From: an uncultured Lachnospiraceae bacterium
Lineage (GTDB): Bacteria; Bacillota; Clostridia; Lachnospirales; Lachnospiraceae
Assembly (NCBI GenBank): GCA_910584585.1
Contig: CAJUBP010000007.1
Span: 29,693 to 93,692, forward strand
DNA length: 64,000 nt
Reading direction: 5' to 3'
A model generated the notes under the pieces. The model made no database searches and had not been told where the DNA came from. It saw nothing but the letters and a program-made list of their open reading frames with translations. Position numbers and translations under genes: made by a program. Positions 32,527 to 41,600 of this stretch are shown here, piece by piece. The number at the start of each line of letters is the position of its first letter. Positions within the stretch are counted from its first letter, which is position 1.

Positions 32527-33882
32527 TTACCACTGGAATCTCTGCTGCCGGCATACCAGCAGGAGGCCCCGCACGCACAGTTCTGCGCACATGGCAAGCC
32601 AGACGCCGGGAAGCCCCCATTGCCCCACCAAAAGGACGGACAGCGTCAGCCGCACGCCCCAGATGCTTGCCAGATTTAACAGGCAGGGAATCAGGGAATC
32701 CCCGGCGCCCCGAAGGGCTCCGGAGGCCACAATGGAGGCGGCGTAGAAAGGTTCCGCGAATAATTCGATCCGCAGTACCTCAGAGGCCAAAGACTGTACC
32801 TGAGGATCCGGGGTCAGCATCCGGAAAATTGCGGGGCATACAAAATACATCAGAATCCCGGCCAGCGTCATAATTGCGCAGCCCAGCAGCGTGGACAGAT
32901 TGGAAAAGCTTTTGGCCAGCGTTTTCCTGCCGGCCCCGATGCTTTGCCCTACCAATGTGGTGGCGGCGTTTGCAATTCCGTAACCTGGCATATAGCAGAT
33001 GCTTTCTGCTGTAACCGCGATGGAGTTGGCAGCCATGGCGACGGTGCCCAGAGGGGCAATGATGCGGGTGGAGAGAATCATTGCTCCGCAGATGGCAATA
33101 TGTTCAAATCCCATGGGCAGTCCGATGGTTATCATGCGGGACAGAATGTCCCTGCGGCAGGGGCAGGGTTCTTTCCGGTTGATGCTAAGGCTGGGAGAAC
33201 GAAAGCACACGGCCCAGAGCTTGGCCAGGCAGATCACCGCTGTGGCCAGAGCAGTGCCCAATGCCGCGCCGGGCACGCCCCAGAACTGGATGAACAGCAT
33301 ATTGAAAATGACATCCAGGCCGCACATAGTTCCATCCAGAATCGCTGGTATTTTCATATTTCCGCTGCACTGAAGCATGGAACCGGCCAGGCTCTGCAGC
33401 TGAAAGAAGGGCAGAGAACAGGAATAGATCAGAAAATAGGCGGAAGCGTCCTTACGGATATCAGTTCCCGCCCCCAGCCATATGGGCAGAGAGGCGCTGA
33501 TCAGAATTCCTGCCGTCATCAGGATTCCGGAAAAACAGAGGGCAAAAATCAGTCCATGCTTTAAGACTTGTCTTGCCTCTTTGTCCTGCCCTGCTCCGAT
33601 TTTCTGGGCGGCCTGTACGGAAAATCCGGTAGACACGGCGCTGCACAGGCCGTTTAACAGCCAGGTGCTGGTGGAAACCACGCCGATGGCGGCGGACGCG
33701 CCTGCGCCCAGACTGCCCACCATTGCAGTGTCAATATACTGCATCATGATGGAGGTAAGCTGCGCTAAAATTGCTGGAACGCTGAAACGCCATACGGCGG
33801 ATAATTTCTGTCTTCGTCCCGGGTCATGGTCCTGCCTTAACAGGGCGGCAAGTAATTGTTCATTTGCTGTGGCTTTTTTCAT
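32527..33882 (-). CDS. MATE-family efflux transporter
   Basis: The protein of about 451 residues has the twelve-segment pattern of MATE exporters, which expel cationic compounds using Na+ or H+ gradients. Characteristic parts are SVPAILAQLTSIMMQYIDTA at the first helix, GLPMGFEHIAICGAMILST at helix seven and ANAATTLVGQSIGAGRKTLA. The preferred start is ATG 33882 (KKATANEQLLAALL), with AGAAAGG upstream; in-frame codons up to 33939 are less likely. It converges on the sigma-like operon. The intergenic region upstream (33940-34178) has no gene but contains a repeat relic. Substrates cannot be predicted. Confidence 0.9.
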   Translation of the reverse strand: MKKATANEQLLAALLRQDHDPGRRQKLSAVWRFSVPAILAQLTSIMMQYIDTAMVGSLGAGASAAIGVVSTSTWLLNGLCSAVSTGFSVQAAQKIGAGQDKEARQVLKHGLIFALCFSGILMTAGILISASLPIWLGAGTDIRKDASAYFLIYSCSLPFFQLQSLAGSMLQCSGNMKIPAILDGTMCGLDVIFNMLFIQFWGVPGAALGTALATAVICLAKLWAVCFRSPSLSINRKEPCPCRRDILSRMITIGLPMGFEHIAICGAMILSTRIIAPLGTVAMAANSIAVTAESICYMPGYGIANAATTLVGQSIGAGRKTLAKSFSNLSTLLGCAIMTLAGILMYFVCPAIFRMLTPDPQVQSLASEVLRIELFAEPFYAASIVASGALRGAGDSLIPCLLNLASIWGVRLTLSVLLVGQWGLPGVWLAMCAELCVRGLLLVCRQQRFQW

Positions 33883-34107
33883 CTTTTGAATACCTTTCTG
33901 TCCGGCAGGCTGTATCGTCATTCCAGATTTACGCAACATTGGAATAGTTTATGATAGAGATTTCCTGCGTCAGTCTTTTTGTCTGTTCTGACAGTTCTTC
34001 CAATCGTTTTAGTATATCGCTTGTACTATTATACATAATATTTCCCGATAGTTCAATTTTTTTGCGGCATATACAAAATATTTCAAGAAATACCCTGTAT
34101 ATGCCTT

Positions 34108-34170
34108 AGTGCTGCGGCGAACGTTTCATATTGAGATCCTGACTTTCCTGTGTATCGAAATATAGATTGT
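34108..34170. repeat. Relic of a dispersed repeat element
   Basis: The string acgtttcatattg (34121-34133) equals the reverse complement of 37311-37323. The string tgtatcgaaatatagattgt (34151-34170) equals the reverse complement of 37101-37120. Both ends of the longer element at 37089-37336 are therefore present here, only 17 bp apart and in the opposite orientation. Confidence 0.7.
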
Positions 34171-34178
34171 ATCAGGAC

Positions 34179-34784
34179 TCAGGATACCGCCCCGTGCGGG
34201 CTTCGGATCACCGGCTGGATCTGCCTGCCCTTAAGGGCGCAGTCAATGGTTTCCGGCAGAAGCTCTGTAAAAGCTGTCATGGAGTTGGGCTTTGCCTGAT
34301 AGTCATCCTGGCCGAAGGGGACGAAATAGATGTTTTTTGTGTTCAGCAGGATGCCGATGTTTTTCAGGTTCATGCCCAGGGCGTCGTTGGTGGATAAAGA
34401 GAGCACCAGAGGCCGGTTGTTGCGCAGATGGGATTTGGCCGCCATCAGCACAGGAGTGTCGGAAATGCCGTTTGCCAGTTTGGATAAGGTATTTCCGGTG
34501 CAGGGCGCGATGACAAGAATATCCATCAAGCCTTTGGGACCGATGGGCTCCGCGCCCGGTATGGTGGTAATGGGTTCTTTGCCGGTAAGGGTTTTCGCCC
34601 GTTCCAGGAAAGAGGCGCTTGTGCCGAATCTGGAATCCAGATGGGAGGCGTTTAGTGAGAATACGGGCAGCAGGCTGGCCCCGGTTTTCTTTAACTCTTC
34701 CAGTGCGGTGAAAATTTTTTCATAGGTGCAGAAGGAACCGGTAAAGCCGATTCCGATGGATTTATCGTGAAAATCATATGACAT
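34179..34784 (-). CDS. dpaB: Dipicolinate synthase subunit B
   Basis: The 201-residue flavoprotein-like subunit of dipicolinate synthase (SpoVFB) works with DpaA to make dipicolinic acid from 4-hydroxy-tetrahydrodipicolinate for the spore core. IGIGFTGSFCTYEKIF opens the fold. PIGPKGLMDILVIAPCTGNT and ANGISDTPVLMAAKSHLRN match the family, as does LVLSLSTNDALGMNLKNIG. The start overlaps the end of dpaA by 11 bp, showing an operon. Its presence marks the organism as a spore former using SpoVF rather than an EtfA-type route. Expression is expected in the mother cell. Confidence 0.95.
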   Translation of the reverse strand: MSYDFHDKSIGIGFTGSFCTYEKIFTALEELKKTGASLLPVFSLNASHLDSRFGTSASFLERAKTLTGKEPITTIPGAEPIGPKGLMDILVIAPCTGNTLSKLANGISDTPVLMAAKSHLRNNRPLVLSLSTNDALGMNLKNIGILLNTKNIYFVPFGQDDYQAKPNSMTAFTELLPETIDCALKGRQIQPVIRSPHGAVS

Positions 34785-35646
34785 AATCTGTAATCCTTTC
34801 TATTGTCTTTCCTGTGATCTGCCCGGCAGCAGCGGGAGAAAAACGTCCCGGAAGGCCTGGAAGCCGGAAATAAGGCAGCAGGTAATCCTCCGTTACATTT
34901 CCGGGAAAACCAAAGGGAGAGGACGCAATGTCAAAAATGTGGCAGGAGCCGGGAAGCTCCTGAATCCATTCCGGTTCTAAAACGGCGGCGGGGATGGTGT
35001 TGACGACCAGATTGCAATGGGGCAGCACCGCGGCAAAGTCCTTTTTTTGAATGGGACAGATTCCTTTCTTTTCCGCCAGGGCCCGTTTTTCCTGATCCTG
35101 TTCCAACAGGTAAATGCTGCGGCACAGAGGATGAAGCAGCGTGCCGATGGCCGAGCCGCAGCAGCCGTATCCTAAAAGCAGCGTCCGGGCCGAGGACAGA
35201 GAAAAGGGGGTGAAGCGTATCACTTCGGATAAGAGCCCCTCTGCGGTGAGCAACGCGTTTTCTCTGGCAAAAACAGGGGACTGGGAGAACTGGAAGACCC
35301 TGCAGTTTTTTTCTTCCAATTCCTGGATTTTGTCTGAGGAAAGGCTGTAGACAGCCAGAGTCTGCCCGGGCGCAATGGTTTTCCACAATTCCTCTAAGGG
35401 GCAGGGCTGATACTGTCCGTCTGCCTGAAACAGGCGTGAGCCGTCTTTGGAAAGGGGCGTTGGCAGAAGAACAATCTCAGCCTGTGAAAGGGCCAGAGTC
35501 AGGTCATTTTCCAGGACAATGCCAGGATTGTATGGGAAATCCGGAGTATGGAAGCAGGTTACGTGGAAGCCGCAGGAAAGGAGATATTCTGCCGTGTAAC
35601 ACTGCCGCAGATCTCCGCCGAGGATTGCAATGGATGATTTTGCCAT
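34774..35646 (-). CDS. dpaA: Dipicolinate synthase subunit A
   Basis: The 290-residue subunit (SpoVFA) has an N-terminal AILGGDLRQCYTAEYLLSCG, which matches DpaA. A second Rossmann segment LLLGYGCCGSAIGTLLHPLC would bind the nucleotide cofactor. It ends FDIASSPFGFPGNVTEDYLL and LPGLPGRFSPAAAGQITGKT. It uses NAD(P)H to reduce or oxidise the heterocycle in dipicolinate formation. GGAGGAAGC precedes the start on the minus strand. It is first in a two-gene operon with dpaB. The divergent neighbour is a LytTR regulator. Confidence 0.95.
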   Translation of the reverse strand: MAKSSIAILGGDLRQCYTAEYLLSCGFHVTCFHTPDFPYNPGIVLENDLTLALSQAEIVLLPTPLSKDGSRLFQADGQYQPCPLEELWKTIAPGQTLAVYSLSSDKIQELEEKNCRVFQFSQSPVFARENALLTAEGLLSEVIRFTPFSLSSARTLLLGYGCCGSAIGTLLHPLCRSIYLLEQDQEKRALAEKKGICPIQKKDFAAVLPHCNLVVNTIPAAVLEPEWIQELPGSCHIFDIASSPFGFPGNVTEDYLLPYFRLPGLPGRFSPAAAGQITGKTIERITDYVI

Positions 35647-35675
35647 GTGCTTCCTCCAATTTCTGTTATCTCTAC

Positions 35676-35701
35676 AATATATGAGGAAAAGGAAAAATGG
35701 T
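35676..35701 (-). promoter_or_regulatory. Possible sigma-K-type promoter of dpaAB
   Basis: On the minus strand AC (35701-35700) is followed 16 bases later by CATATATT (35683-35676). This fits the mother-cell sigma-K pattern AC-N16-CATAnnnTA except for the last base. SpoVF operons are sigma-K dependent in Bacillus. The -10 also resembles the sigma-E type. Confidence 0.45.
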
Positions 35702-35781
35702 GTTTGGATTTTTGAATTGTTTCAGGCAGAGCAGGATCCGTGCCGGTTGGCTTTGAAATCGGACCTCTTGGTCTTTTCCTG

Positions 35782-35810
35782 TTTACAAAGGCTGACAGGA
35801 TCGTTATACT
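35782..35810 (+). promoter_or_regulatory. Promoter of the LytTR operon
   Basis: TTTACA (35782-35787) and TATACT (35805-35810) are 17 bp apart. Transcription would start near 35817, giving a very short leader with GGAGG at 35821-35825. This excludes the in-frame starts further upstream. Confidence 0.7.
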
Positions 35811-35833
35811 CAAGGGCAATGGAGGAACGGGAA

Positions 35834-36295
35834 ATGAAAGTAAAGATTGAGTTAGATGAGTCGCTGCAGGAAGAAGAATTTGTCATACGCTGCAGTGCCG
35901 TTACCGAAGATATCCTGAAGGTGCAGGCGGCTGTGATGGATTTGGAAAGAAGCGGGCGCTGCATGGATCTGCGTCAGGGAGATACAGAATATTACCTGCC
36001 GATCGGGGAGATTTTGTTTTTTGAGACGGAACATAAAACGGTATACGCCCACACCCGGGATAAAATGCTGGAGACAGGGTACCGGCTGTATGAGCTGGAA
36101 GAACTGCTGCCAGGCTCGTTTTTTAGGATATCCAAATCGGCCATTGTAAATCTCAATCAGATTTATTCTATTACCCGGAACTTAGCGTCATCCAGTTTGG
36201 TGGAGTTTAGGCACAGCCACAAACGGGTGTATGTGTCCAGAAAGTATTATAAATTATTGGTGGAAAGACTGGCGGAAAAGAGGAAACGATTATGA
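35834..36295 (+). CDS. LytTR-domain DNA-binding regulator without receiver domain
   Basis: The 153-residue protein has an N-terminal stretch of about 50 residues and then a LytTR DNA-binding domain. Typical parts are YYLPIGEILFFETEHKTVYA, YELEELLPGSFFRISKSAIV and NLNQIYSIT. There is no phosphoacceptor receiver, so it is not a classical response regulator. ATG 35834 is set by the promoter at 35782 and GGAGG 8 bp upstream. It overlaps the LiaF-like membrane gene by ATGA. Receiverless LytTR proteins paired with a membrane protein form one-component systems (for example HdrRM and BrsRM in Streptococcus mutans) in which the membrane partner inhibits the regulator. Confidence 0.85.
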   Translation: MKVKIELDESLQEEEFVIRCSAVTEDILKVQAAVMDLERSGRCMDLRQGDTEYYLPIGEILFFETEHKTVYAHTRDKMLETGYRLYELEELLPGSFFRISKSAIVNLNQIYSITRNLASSSLVEFRHSHKRVYVSRKYYKLLVERLAEKRKRL

Positions 36296-36993
36296 AAAGA
36301 AGAAAAGAAATATTTTGGGGTTTGCTGTTGATTTTCGGCGCTTTGTTTATCTTGGCGAATAAAATGGGGTTTTTGCGGAATGTAGGAGTTTTTACCGTAG
36401 TGTTCAGTATTTTTCTCATAGGGATTTTGATCGAAAATATTGTTCAGCGAAGCTTCGGCGGAATATTATTTTCTCTGGCGTTTTTGGGAATTCTCTACGA
36501 TGAGCAATTGGGCATTGAACCGCTGACCCCTCTGCCTGTTCTGGCGGCGGCCCTGCTTGGAACCATAGGGCTTAACATGATTTTTCATAAAAAAAGCGGC
36601 AGAAAGGATCCGGAATTCTATTGGAAAGAGGCCAAAGAAGTGATAGACGCGGAACGTGAGGGACAGGTGCAATGCGCCGTGCATTTTGGGGAAAGTGCGA
36701 AATATATTGATACGCCTGATTTTTGCAGGGCGGATCTGGAAAGCGCTTTTGGCGGCCTCAGCGTATATTTTGACCAGGCAGTTCCGGCAGACGGAACCGG
36801 GAGAGCAGAGGTGCGGGTTGCCTTTGGATCGCTGGAGCTGTATATTCCGGGGGATTGGAAAACGGTGATAGACGTGGACGCCGCCTTTGGAGGCGTGGAG
36901 GAAGACGGCCGGCATAAGCCTTCAGATCTGGGGAATACGCTGTATATTTCCGGAAGAGTTACATTCGGCAGTCTGGAAATTCATTATATTTAG
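36292..36993 (+). CDS. LiaF-like transmembrane protein
   Basis: The 233-residue protein has four hydrophobic segments within residues 1-100 (IFWGLLLIFGALFILANKM, VGVFTVVFSIFLIGILIE, LFSLAFLGILYDEQL, VLAAALLGTIGLNMIF). The soluble C-terminal domain (about 125-233) looks like the LiaF C-terminal beta-fold, with repeated GSLELYIPGDWK-like and FGGLSVYFDQ motifs. LiaF proteins restrain a cell-envelope stress response. The start overlaps the LytTR stop. It likely modulates the LytTR regulator in response to envelope conditions, which is inference from pairing. Confidence 0.75.
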   Translation: MKRRKEIFWGLLLIFGALFILANKMGFLRNVGVFTVVFSIFLIGILIENIVQRSFGGILFSLAFLGILYDEQLGIEPLTPLPVLAAALLGTIGLNMIFHKKSGRKDPEFYWKEAKEVIDAEREGQVQCAVHFGESAKYIDTPDFCRADLESAFGGLSVYFDQAVPADGTGRAEVRVAFGSLELYIPGDWKTVIDVDAAFGGVEEDGRHKPSDLGNTLYISGRVTFGSLEIHYI

Positions 36994-37005
36994 GGGAAAA
37001 TATTT

Positions 37006-37034
37006 TTGACAGGAACCGTTGTTCCCATTATAAT
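37006..37034 (+). promoter_or_regulatory. Perfect consensus sigma-A promoter
   Basis: TTGACA (37006-37011) and TATAAT (37029-37034) are exactly 17 bp apart, the ideal arrangement. The next start codon lies about 325 bp away, beyond a palindromic repeat element, so the transcript would have a long structured leader. Confidence 0.8.
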
Positions 37035-37088
37035 GAAGTAAGGAAAAGCTGCGGCAGAAAATGTACTTGAACTGCGGCAAAACCCCCT

Positions 37089-37336
37089 AGTACAGCGAAC
37101 AATCTATATTTCGATACACAGGAAAGGCAGGATGGCCCTTTGGCTAAGCAAACGATTCGTGGGCGTCCTTAGTGAAGGCGAAATCCACTGCTTATGCAGA
37201 CTTAGGAAGGAAGGCTTTCCTGACTTCCTTAGTCGGAGTTAGCAGTTAGTTTGCCGGAACGTTGCCCAGTTTGTGTGGCAAAGGGCCATCCTGCCTTTCC
37301 GTCTGTAACCCAATATGAAACGTCCGCTGTAGTGCT
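37089..37336. repeat. Palindromic repeat element with 22-bp perfect inverted core
   Basis: The outer ends are tacagcgaac (37091-37100) and cgctgtagtgct (37325-37336), which are partly complementary. Inside, ggaaaggcaggatggccctt begins a 22-bp arm at 37121-37142 whose exact reverse complement is at 37279-37300. The outer sequences recur, without the palindromic core, at 34108-34170. It lies in the leader of the YgjP-type gene and supplies a spurious upstream TTG frame. A nested insertion is likely. Confidence 0.75.
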
Positions 37337-37364
37337 GGGAGCAGAAAATAATGGGGATTACAGC

Positions 37365-38192
37365 ATGGAAGCATATCATTTGACACGAAGTAAACGAAAA
37401 AGTCTTTCCATTATCATTGGAAAAGACGGAACCATACAGGTGAAGGCGCCCAACTGGCTGCCGAAATATAAGATAGATCAGTTTATCCAGCAGAAAGCAG
37501 ACTGGATTCAGGAAAAACAGCGGGAAATTTCAATGCTGGAGCAGCAAAAACCGGTTCATACGTTCCGGGAGGGAGACTGTTTTTTGTTTCAGGGGGAAAC
37601 ATACCGGCTGACATTTGGTTCCGGGAACCGGCATAAGGGCAGGGAAAACCGGGGCAGCGCGAAGGCTGCCGAAAGCGCGGAGTTTTCGGATAGAAAGCAG
37701 TTTGGAAGAACATACAGAGGAATTGCGCTGGAGGAAAGTGAAAAGCTTTTTATTATGGAACCGGGTTTGGAGACAGACGCGTCAATGTCTGAGACAGGCC
37801 CCGGCTTTGTGCGGGAGAGGATAGAAGAATGGTATCTTTTTCAGGCGAAGCAGATATTCCCGGAACGGGTCAGCCAGTATTATCCGCTGGTATCCCGGCT
37901 GGCGGGAAGCCTTGGAAAAGAGATCGGCCCTGTGAACCGTATTTCCATACGTAACCAGAAAACCCGTTGGGGAAGCTGCAGCAGCAAAGGAAATCTGAAT
38001 TTTAACTGGCGGCTTGTGATGGCGCCGGCGGGGATTTTGGATTATGTGGTGATTCATGAATTGTGCCATCTTGCGTATCTGAATCATTCCAGCCAGTTCT
38101 GGCATCTGGTAAGCGGCATTCTGCCGGATTGGAAAGAGCGAAGAAGCTGGCTGAAGGCCAATGGGCCGCTGTTGGAGTGGGAGAATTTCTAA
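37365..38192 (+). CDS. YgjP-like zinc metallopeptidase (DUF45)
   Basis: The 275-residue protein belongs to the YgjP/DUF45 group of predicted zinc metallopeptidases. The active-site motif is VIHELCHLAYLNHSSQFW near residue 230, with HELCH followed by a distal His. RNQKTRWGSCSSKGNLNFNW just before it is a hallmark of the family. A segment near residues 90-140 is poorly conserved and rich in Arg and Gly (HKGRENRGSAKAAESAEFSD). ATG 37365 matches the family's start (TRSKRKSLSIII) although the ribosome binding site is weak. In-frame codons upstream fall in the repeat element. The substrate is unknown. Confidence 0.85.
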   Translation: MEAYHLTRSKRKSLSIIIGKDGTIQVKAPNWLPKYKIDQFIQQKADWIQEKQREISMLEQQKPVHTFREGDCFLFQGETYRLTFGSGNRHKGRENRGSAKAAESAEFSDRKQFGRTYRGIALEESEKLFIMEPGLETDASMSETGPGFVRERIEEWYLFQAKQIFPERVSQYYPLVSRLAGSLGKEIGPVNRISIRNQKTRWGSCSSKGNLNFNWRLVMAPAGILDYVVIHELCHLAYLNHSSQFWHLVSGILPDWKERRSWLKANGPLLEWENF

Positions 38193-38224
38193 TCCCGCAT
38201 TCGGCCAGAATAAGGAGGAACACA

Positions 38225-38596
38225 TTGAAAGCAACAATTTTATTATTTCATTTTTCAGACAAAGACAGGCGGAACCGGCTGACCCGGGCTCTGCTTCCCC
38301 TCCGGATGAAAATCAAGGAAGTTGCCAGAGAGGATTACCTGCAGCCGGTGGGATATCTGGCGGGAAATAAGGAGATTTTGCCGCTGAATGAGAAATATGA
38401 GGGGGAAGAGTTAGAGGGGGAAATGATACTGATGGCGGGGCTTTCCAGTTCTCAGGTGGATCAGGCGCTGAAAGCTGTCCGCAAATCAGGAATCGGCCCT
38501 GTTCCTTATAAAGCGGTGCTGACTTCTTCTAATCAGAATTGGAATGTATGGAAGCTGTTTCAGGAGATAAAAGCGGAACACGAGCAGATGAATTGA
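38225..38596 (+). CDS. DUF3783-domain protein
   Basis: The 123-residue protein begins at TTG 38225 behind AAGGAGG with 6 bp spacing. KATILLFHFSDKDRRNRLTR opens it. The C-terminal half, MILMAGLSSSQVDQALKAVR and VPYKAVLTSSNQNWNVWKL, matches DUF3783, a small domain of unknown function in Clostridia. It follows the metallopeptidase gene by 32 bp and precedes the surface-protein gene by 21 bp, so all three may be co-transcribed. Confidence 0.75.
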   Translation: MKATILLFHFSDKDRRNRLTRALLPLRMKIKEVAREDYLQPVGYLAGNKEILPLNEKYEGEELEGEMILMAGLSSSQVDQALKAVRKSGIGPVPYKAVLTSSNQNWNVWKLFQEIKAEHEQMN

Positions 38597-38617
38597 AAAA
38601 GTAAGGAGTGTGAGGAA

Positions 38618-41600
38618 ATGAAAAAGAAGAGAGAGAATTTTTTGGAGAAACTGTTACAGCAAAAGCGGCATCCCATCCGGCCGAAGCTGGTATCGGCGCT
38701 GCTCAGTCTCTGCCTGCTGCTGGCATCGCTGCCTGTGGAATTTTATGGTTTTCAGGTTCGGGCGGAAGGGCAGGAATATAAGATTCTCTCTTTTTCGGAA
38801 CTTCCAGAGGAGGTAAGAAGCCAGAATGTGGAACCTGGGACGCCTCTGGAAGAGCTGAATCTGCCAAAAACTCTGGAAGCGGTCTGCGTTCCTTTGCAAT
38901 ATGAGGAACCGGAGCCTGGGGAGAGGCAGGAACAGGCGGAGATGAATACTGAGACGAAAGGAACTGATTTGGACGGACAGGGGGAGATGGAAGGCCTGTT
39001 TTCTGACGCAAAGAGAAGTCAGGAGGAAGAAGGGGAAAGTTTGCCGCCTGTCACAGAGAGAAATCAGGAGGAAGGGGGAGAATTGCCTGCGTCTGACGCG
39101 GAGGAAAGGCCGGAAGAAGAGATGGGAACGTCTGCGTCTGATGGGGAGATAAAACCAGAAGAAGAGATGGAAACGCCTGTGTCTGGCGGGGAGACAGAGC
39201 CGGAAGAAGAGTTGGAAACACCTGCATCTGGCGGGGAGACAGAGCCGGAAGAAGAGCTGGAACTGCCTGCGTCTGGCGGGGAGACAGAGCCGGAGCCAGA
39301 AGGCGGCATCCAGACGCCTGCGCCGGGGGCAGAGGGAGATTTGGTGGAACAGCCGCCGCAGGAACCGGGCGAAACGCCGCAGGAACAGCCGGAAACTGGC
39401 AGCGCCGCGGAAGAAACGGTTGCGATTGAGCATATTGCCTGGAACAGTGTATTTGCTTATGATAGTGAGAAAGAAGGAACCTATGTCTTTGTGCCGGTTT
39501 TGCCGGAAGGGTATGTTCTGGGAGATGGGGTGAGTTTGCCGGAGATTCAGATAGCGGTAGAAGGTGAGGAAAGTCAAAAAGAGGAGAAAGAAGGGAAGAG
39601 TGCGGCAGGGGAAGGAAAGCGGAACAGGCGGAAAGCAGCGGAAGAACTGGAAGAGGAATACGGCAGTTGGGGGAAAGAACGGGCATTGGCTGACTCTGAC
39701 AGTGAAGTGATCAGTGTGGATACAGTTTGGGATACGTCAAAAACGTTGTTCGGCGGGGAGCTTGTGATTGAAGAAGGGGCTACATTGACACTGAATGACA
39801 GGTTAACTATAAGAGGAATCGTTACGATTCGGGGCGGCGGGACAATTGCGAGAGGAAAATCGGGTGCCGGAATTGTAGTGGAGGAAAATGGCTTTTTGAC
39901 CGTGCAGGATATGATAGTAGACGGTAAAAATTTAGTTGCTTCTGTGCCAATCTTAGATATAAATAAGGGAAAACTTGCGATGAAAGGAAGCGCTGTTCAG
40001 AATTGCCGAGCAACATTGCCGAACATGAAACGCGGAGGGATTGTCAGGTGTTCGGGAGGTACACTAATTGCAGAGGACGGATGTGTAATACAAAACTGTA
40101 GTTCGGGTCGAGGCGGAGAGATAGGCATAGTTGATGGTGGAACGGCATATTTGAGAAACAGCAGGATAGAGAGGTGTTCTTCAGATTCTCAGGATTCTGT
40201 AGGTGCAATTTACTGTGATAGAAGTGCAGTAACGCTAGAGGATGGATGTGTAATACGGGACTGTACTGCAGTGGATGGAGCGGCAATTTACGGTTTTTTT
40301 AGTACAGTGACGTTGCAGAATGGATGTGTGATACAGGATTGTACCGCAGAGGATGGAGCAGCAATTGGTTTATGGAGCGATTCAACGGGGAATTTGAAGG
40401 ACGTCAGGATAGAAAGGTGCTCAGCGAAAAGGTATGGTGGAGCGATTGGCTGCTATTATGGCAGTGAATTAATCATGGAGGCGGGGTGTGTGATACGGGA
40501 TTGTGATTCGGCAGAGGGAGGGGCGATTTGTTTAAAAAGCGCAAAAATGATGAGTATGAGAGATTGTACGATAGAAAATTGTGACGGCAGCCTTGGTGGA
40601 GCGGTTTCTATGACTGGAAGATCATCAGCAAATTTGAAAAACTGTAAAATAAAAGATTGTAAAGGCTTTTGCGGAGGGGCAATTTACTGTGAAAAAAAAG
40701 GAACAGTAACAATGGAAGAGGGATGTGTGATAGAAGGGTGTACGATAAGAAGCGCCAATGGCCAGGGCGGGGCGCTTTGCCTGGTGGATTCAACAGCAGA
40801 TATAAGAGATTGTAAAATAAAAGGGTGTTCTGCGGATTCTAACGGCAAAGGAGGGGGGATTTGCTGCGCTGATTCAAATGTAAGCCTGAAAGACTGTAAA
40901 GTAGAAGGCTGCACGGCGACTACGGGCGGGGCTGTTTTTATTTCCAAACATGAGACTGAGGACGGGCATTTTGCGGTATATGACAACGTAAAGTTTGGCG
41001 GAGGCCAGACAACTTCTAACAAGGATAGTGTGTATCTTCAAACTATCCCTTATGGCGGATATACGTTCATTTCAGATATAGAGGTGGGAACTGATTTAAG
41101 CTACCCAGTGCCTGTTTATCTGGAGGGAAGAGAAGGATATGTCATTGCAGAAGGGACAGGCGGACATCAGCTGACGATAGAGGATTTAAAGAAACTATTT
41201 GTTGTAGATGTTAATGGGAACAAATGGTATAAAAAGCTGGATACGGATCAGAATCAGATTTATTTAACTCTTACCGATCCTGAATACTATTTCCGGGTTT
41301 TCTATTATGATGTGGATGGAAAAGTTACAGATGATATGAAATACAGTTCAGGAGAGATTGCTGCAATTCGCTCAGTGAAGGATTTTGCAAGCCCTATTCC
41401 GAACCAAGAGAGATTTCTCGGCTGGAGCAAAAAGCAGGGTGCTGATAAAGTGGATTATACAGGCGGGGAAAATGTAGAGATAACAGAAGATATCCATCTG
41501 TATCCGGTTTATGAGAAGAGAAAGTTTTCTGCAGACTTTTATTCGGGAGGGCCGGATCTTTCAGCTCCTGTTCATCAAGAAAGAGAGGCGGGGGAAGATG

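Noticed and set aside
32667..33889. Plus-strand frames opposite the MATE transporter
   Set aside because: The minus-strand protein has a full membrane topology and family motifs. The plus-strand frames have none.
37251..37364. N-terminal extension of the metallopeptidase from TTG 37251
   Set aside because: The added residues are encoded by the palindromic repeat element, and the family's N-terminus begins at ATG 37365.
38654..39577. 307-codon minus-strand frame opposite the surface-protein N-terminus
   Set aside because: The Arg/Phe-rich translation is the antisense of Glu-rich coding repeats and has no protein-like features.
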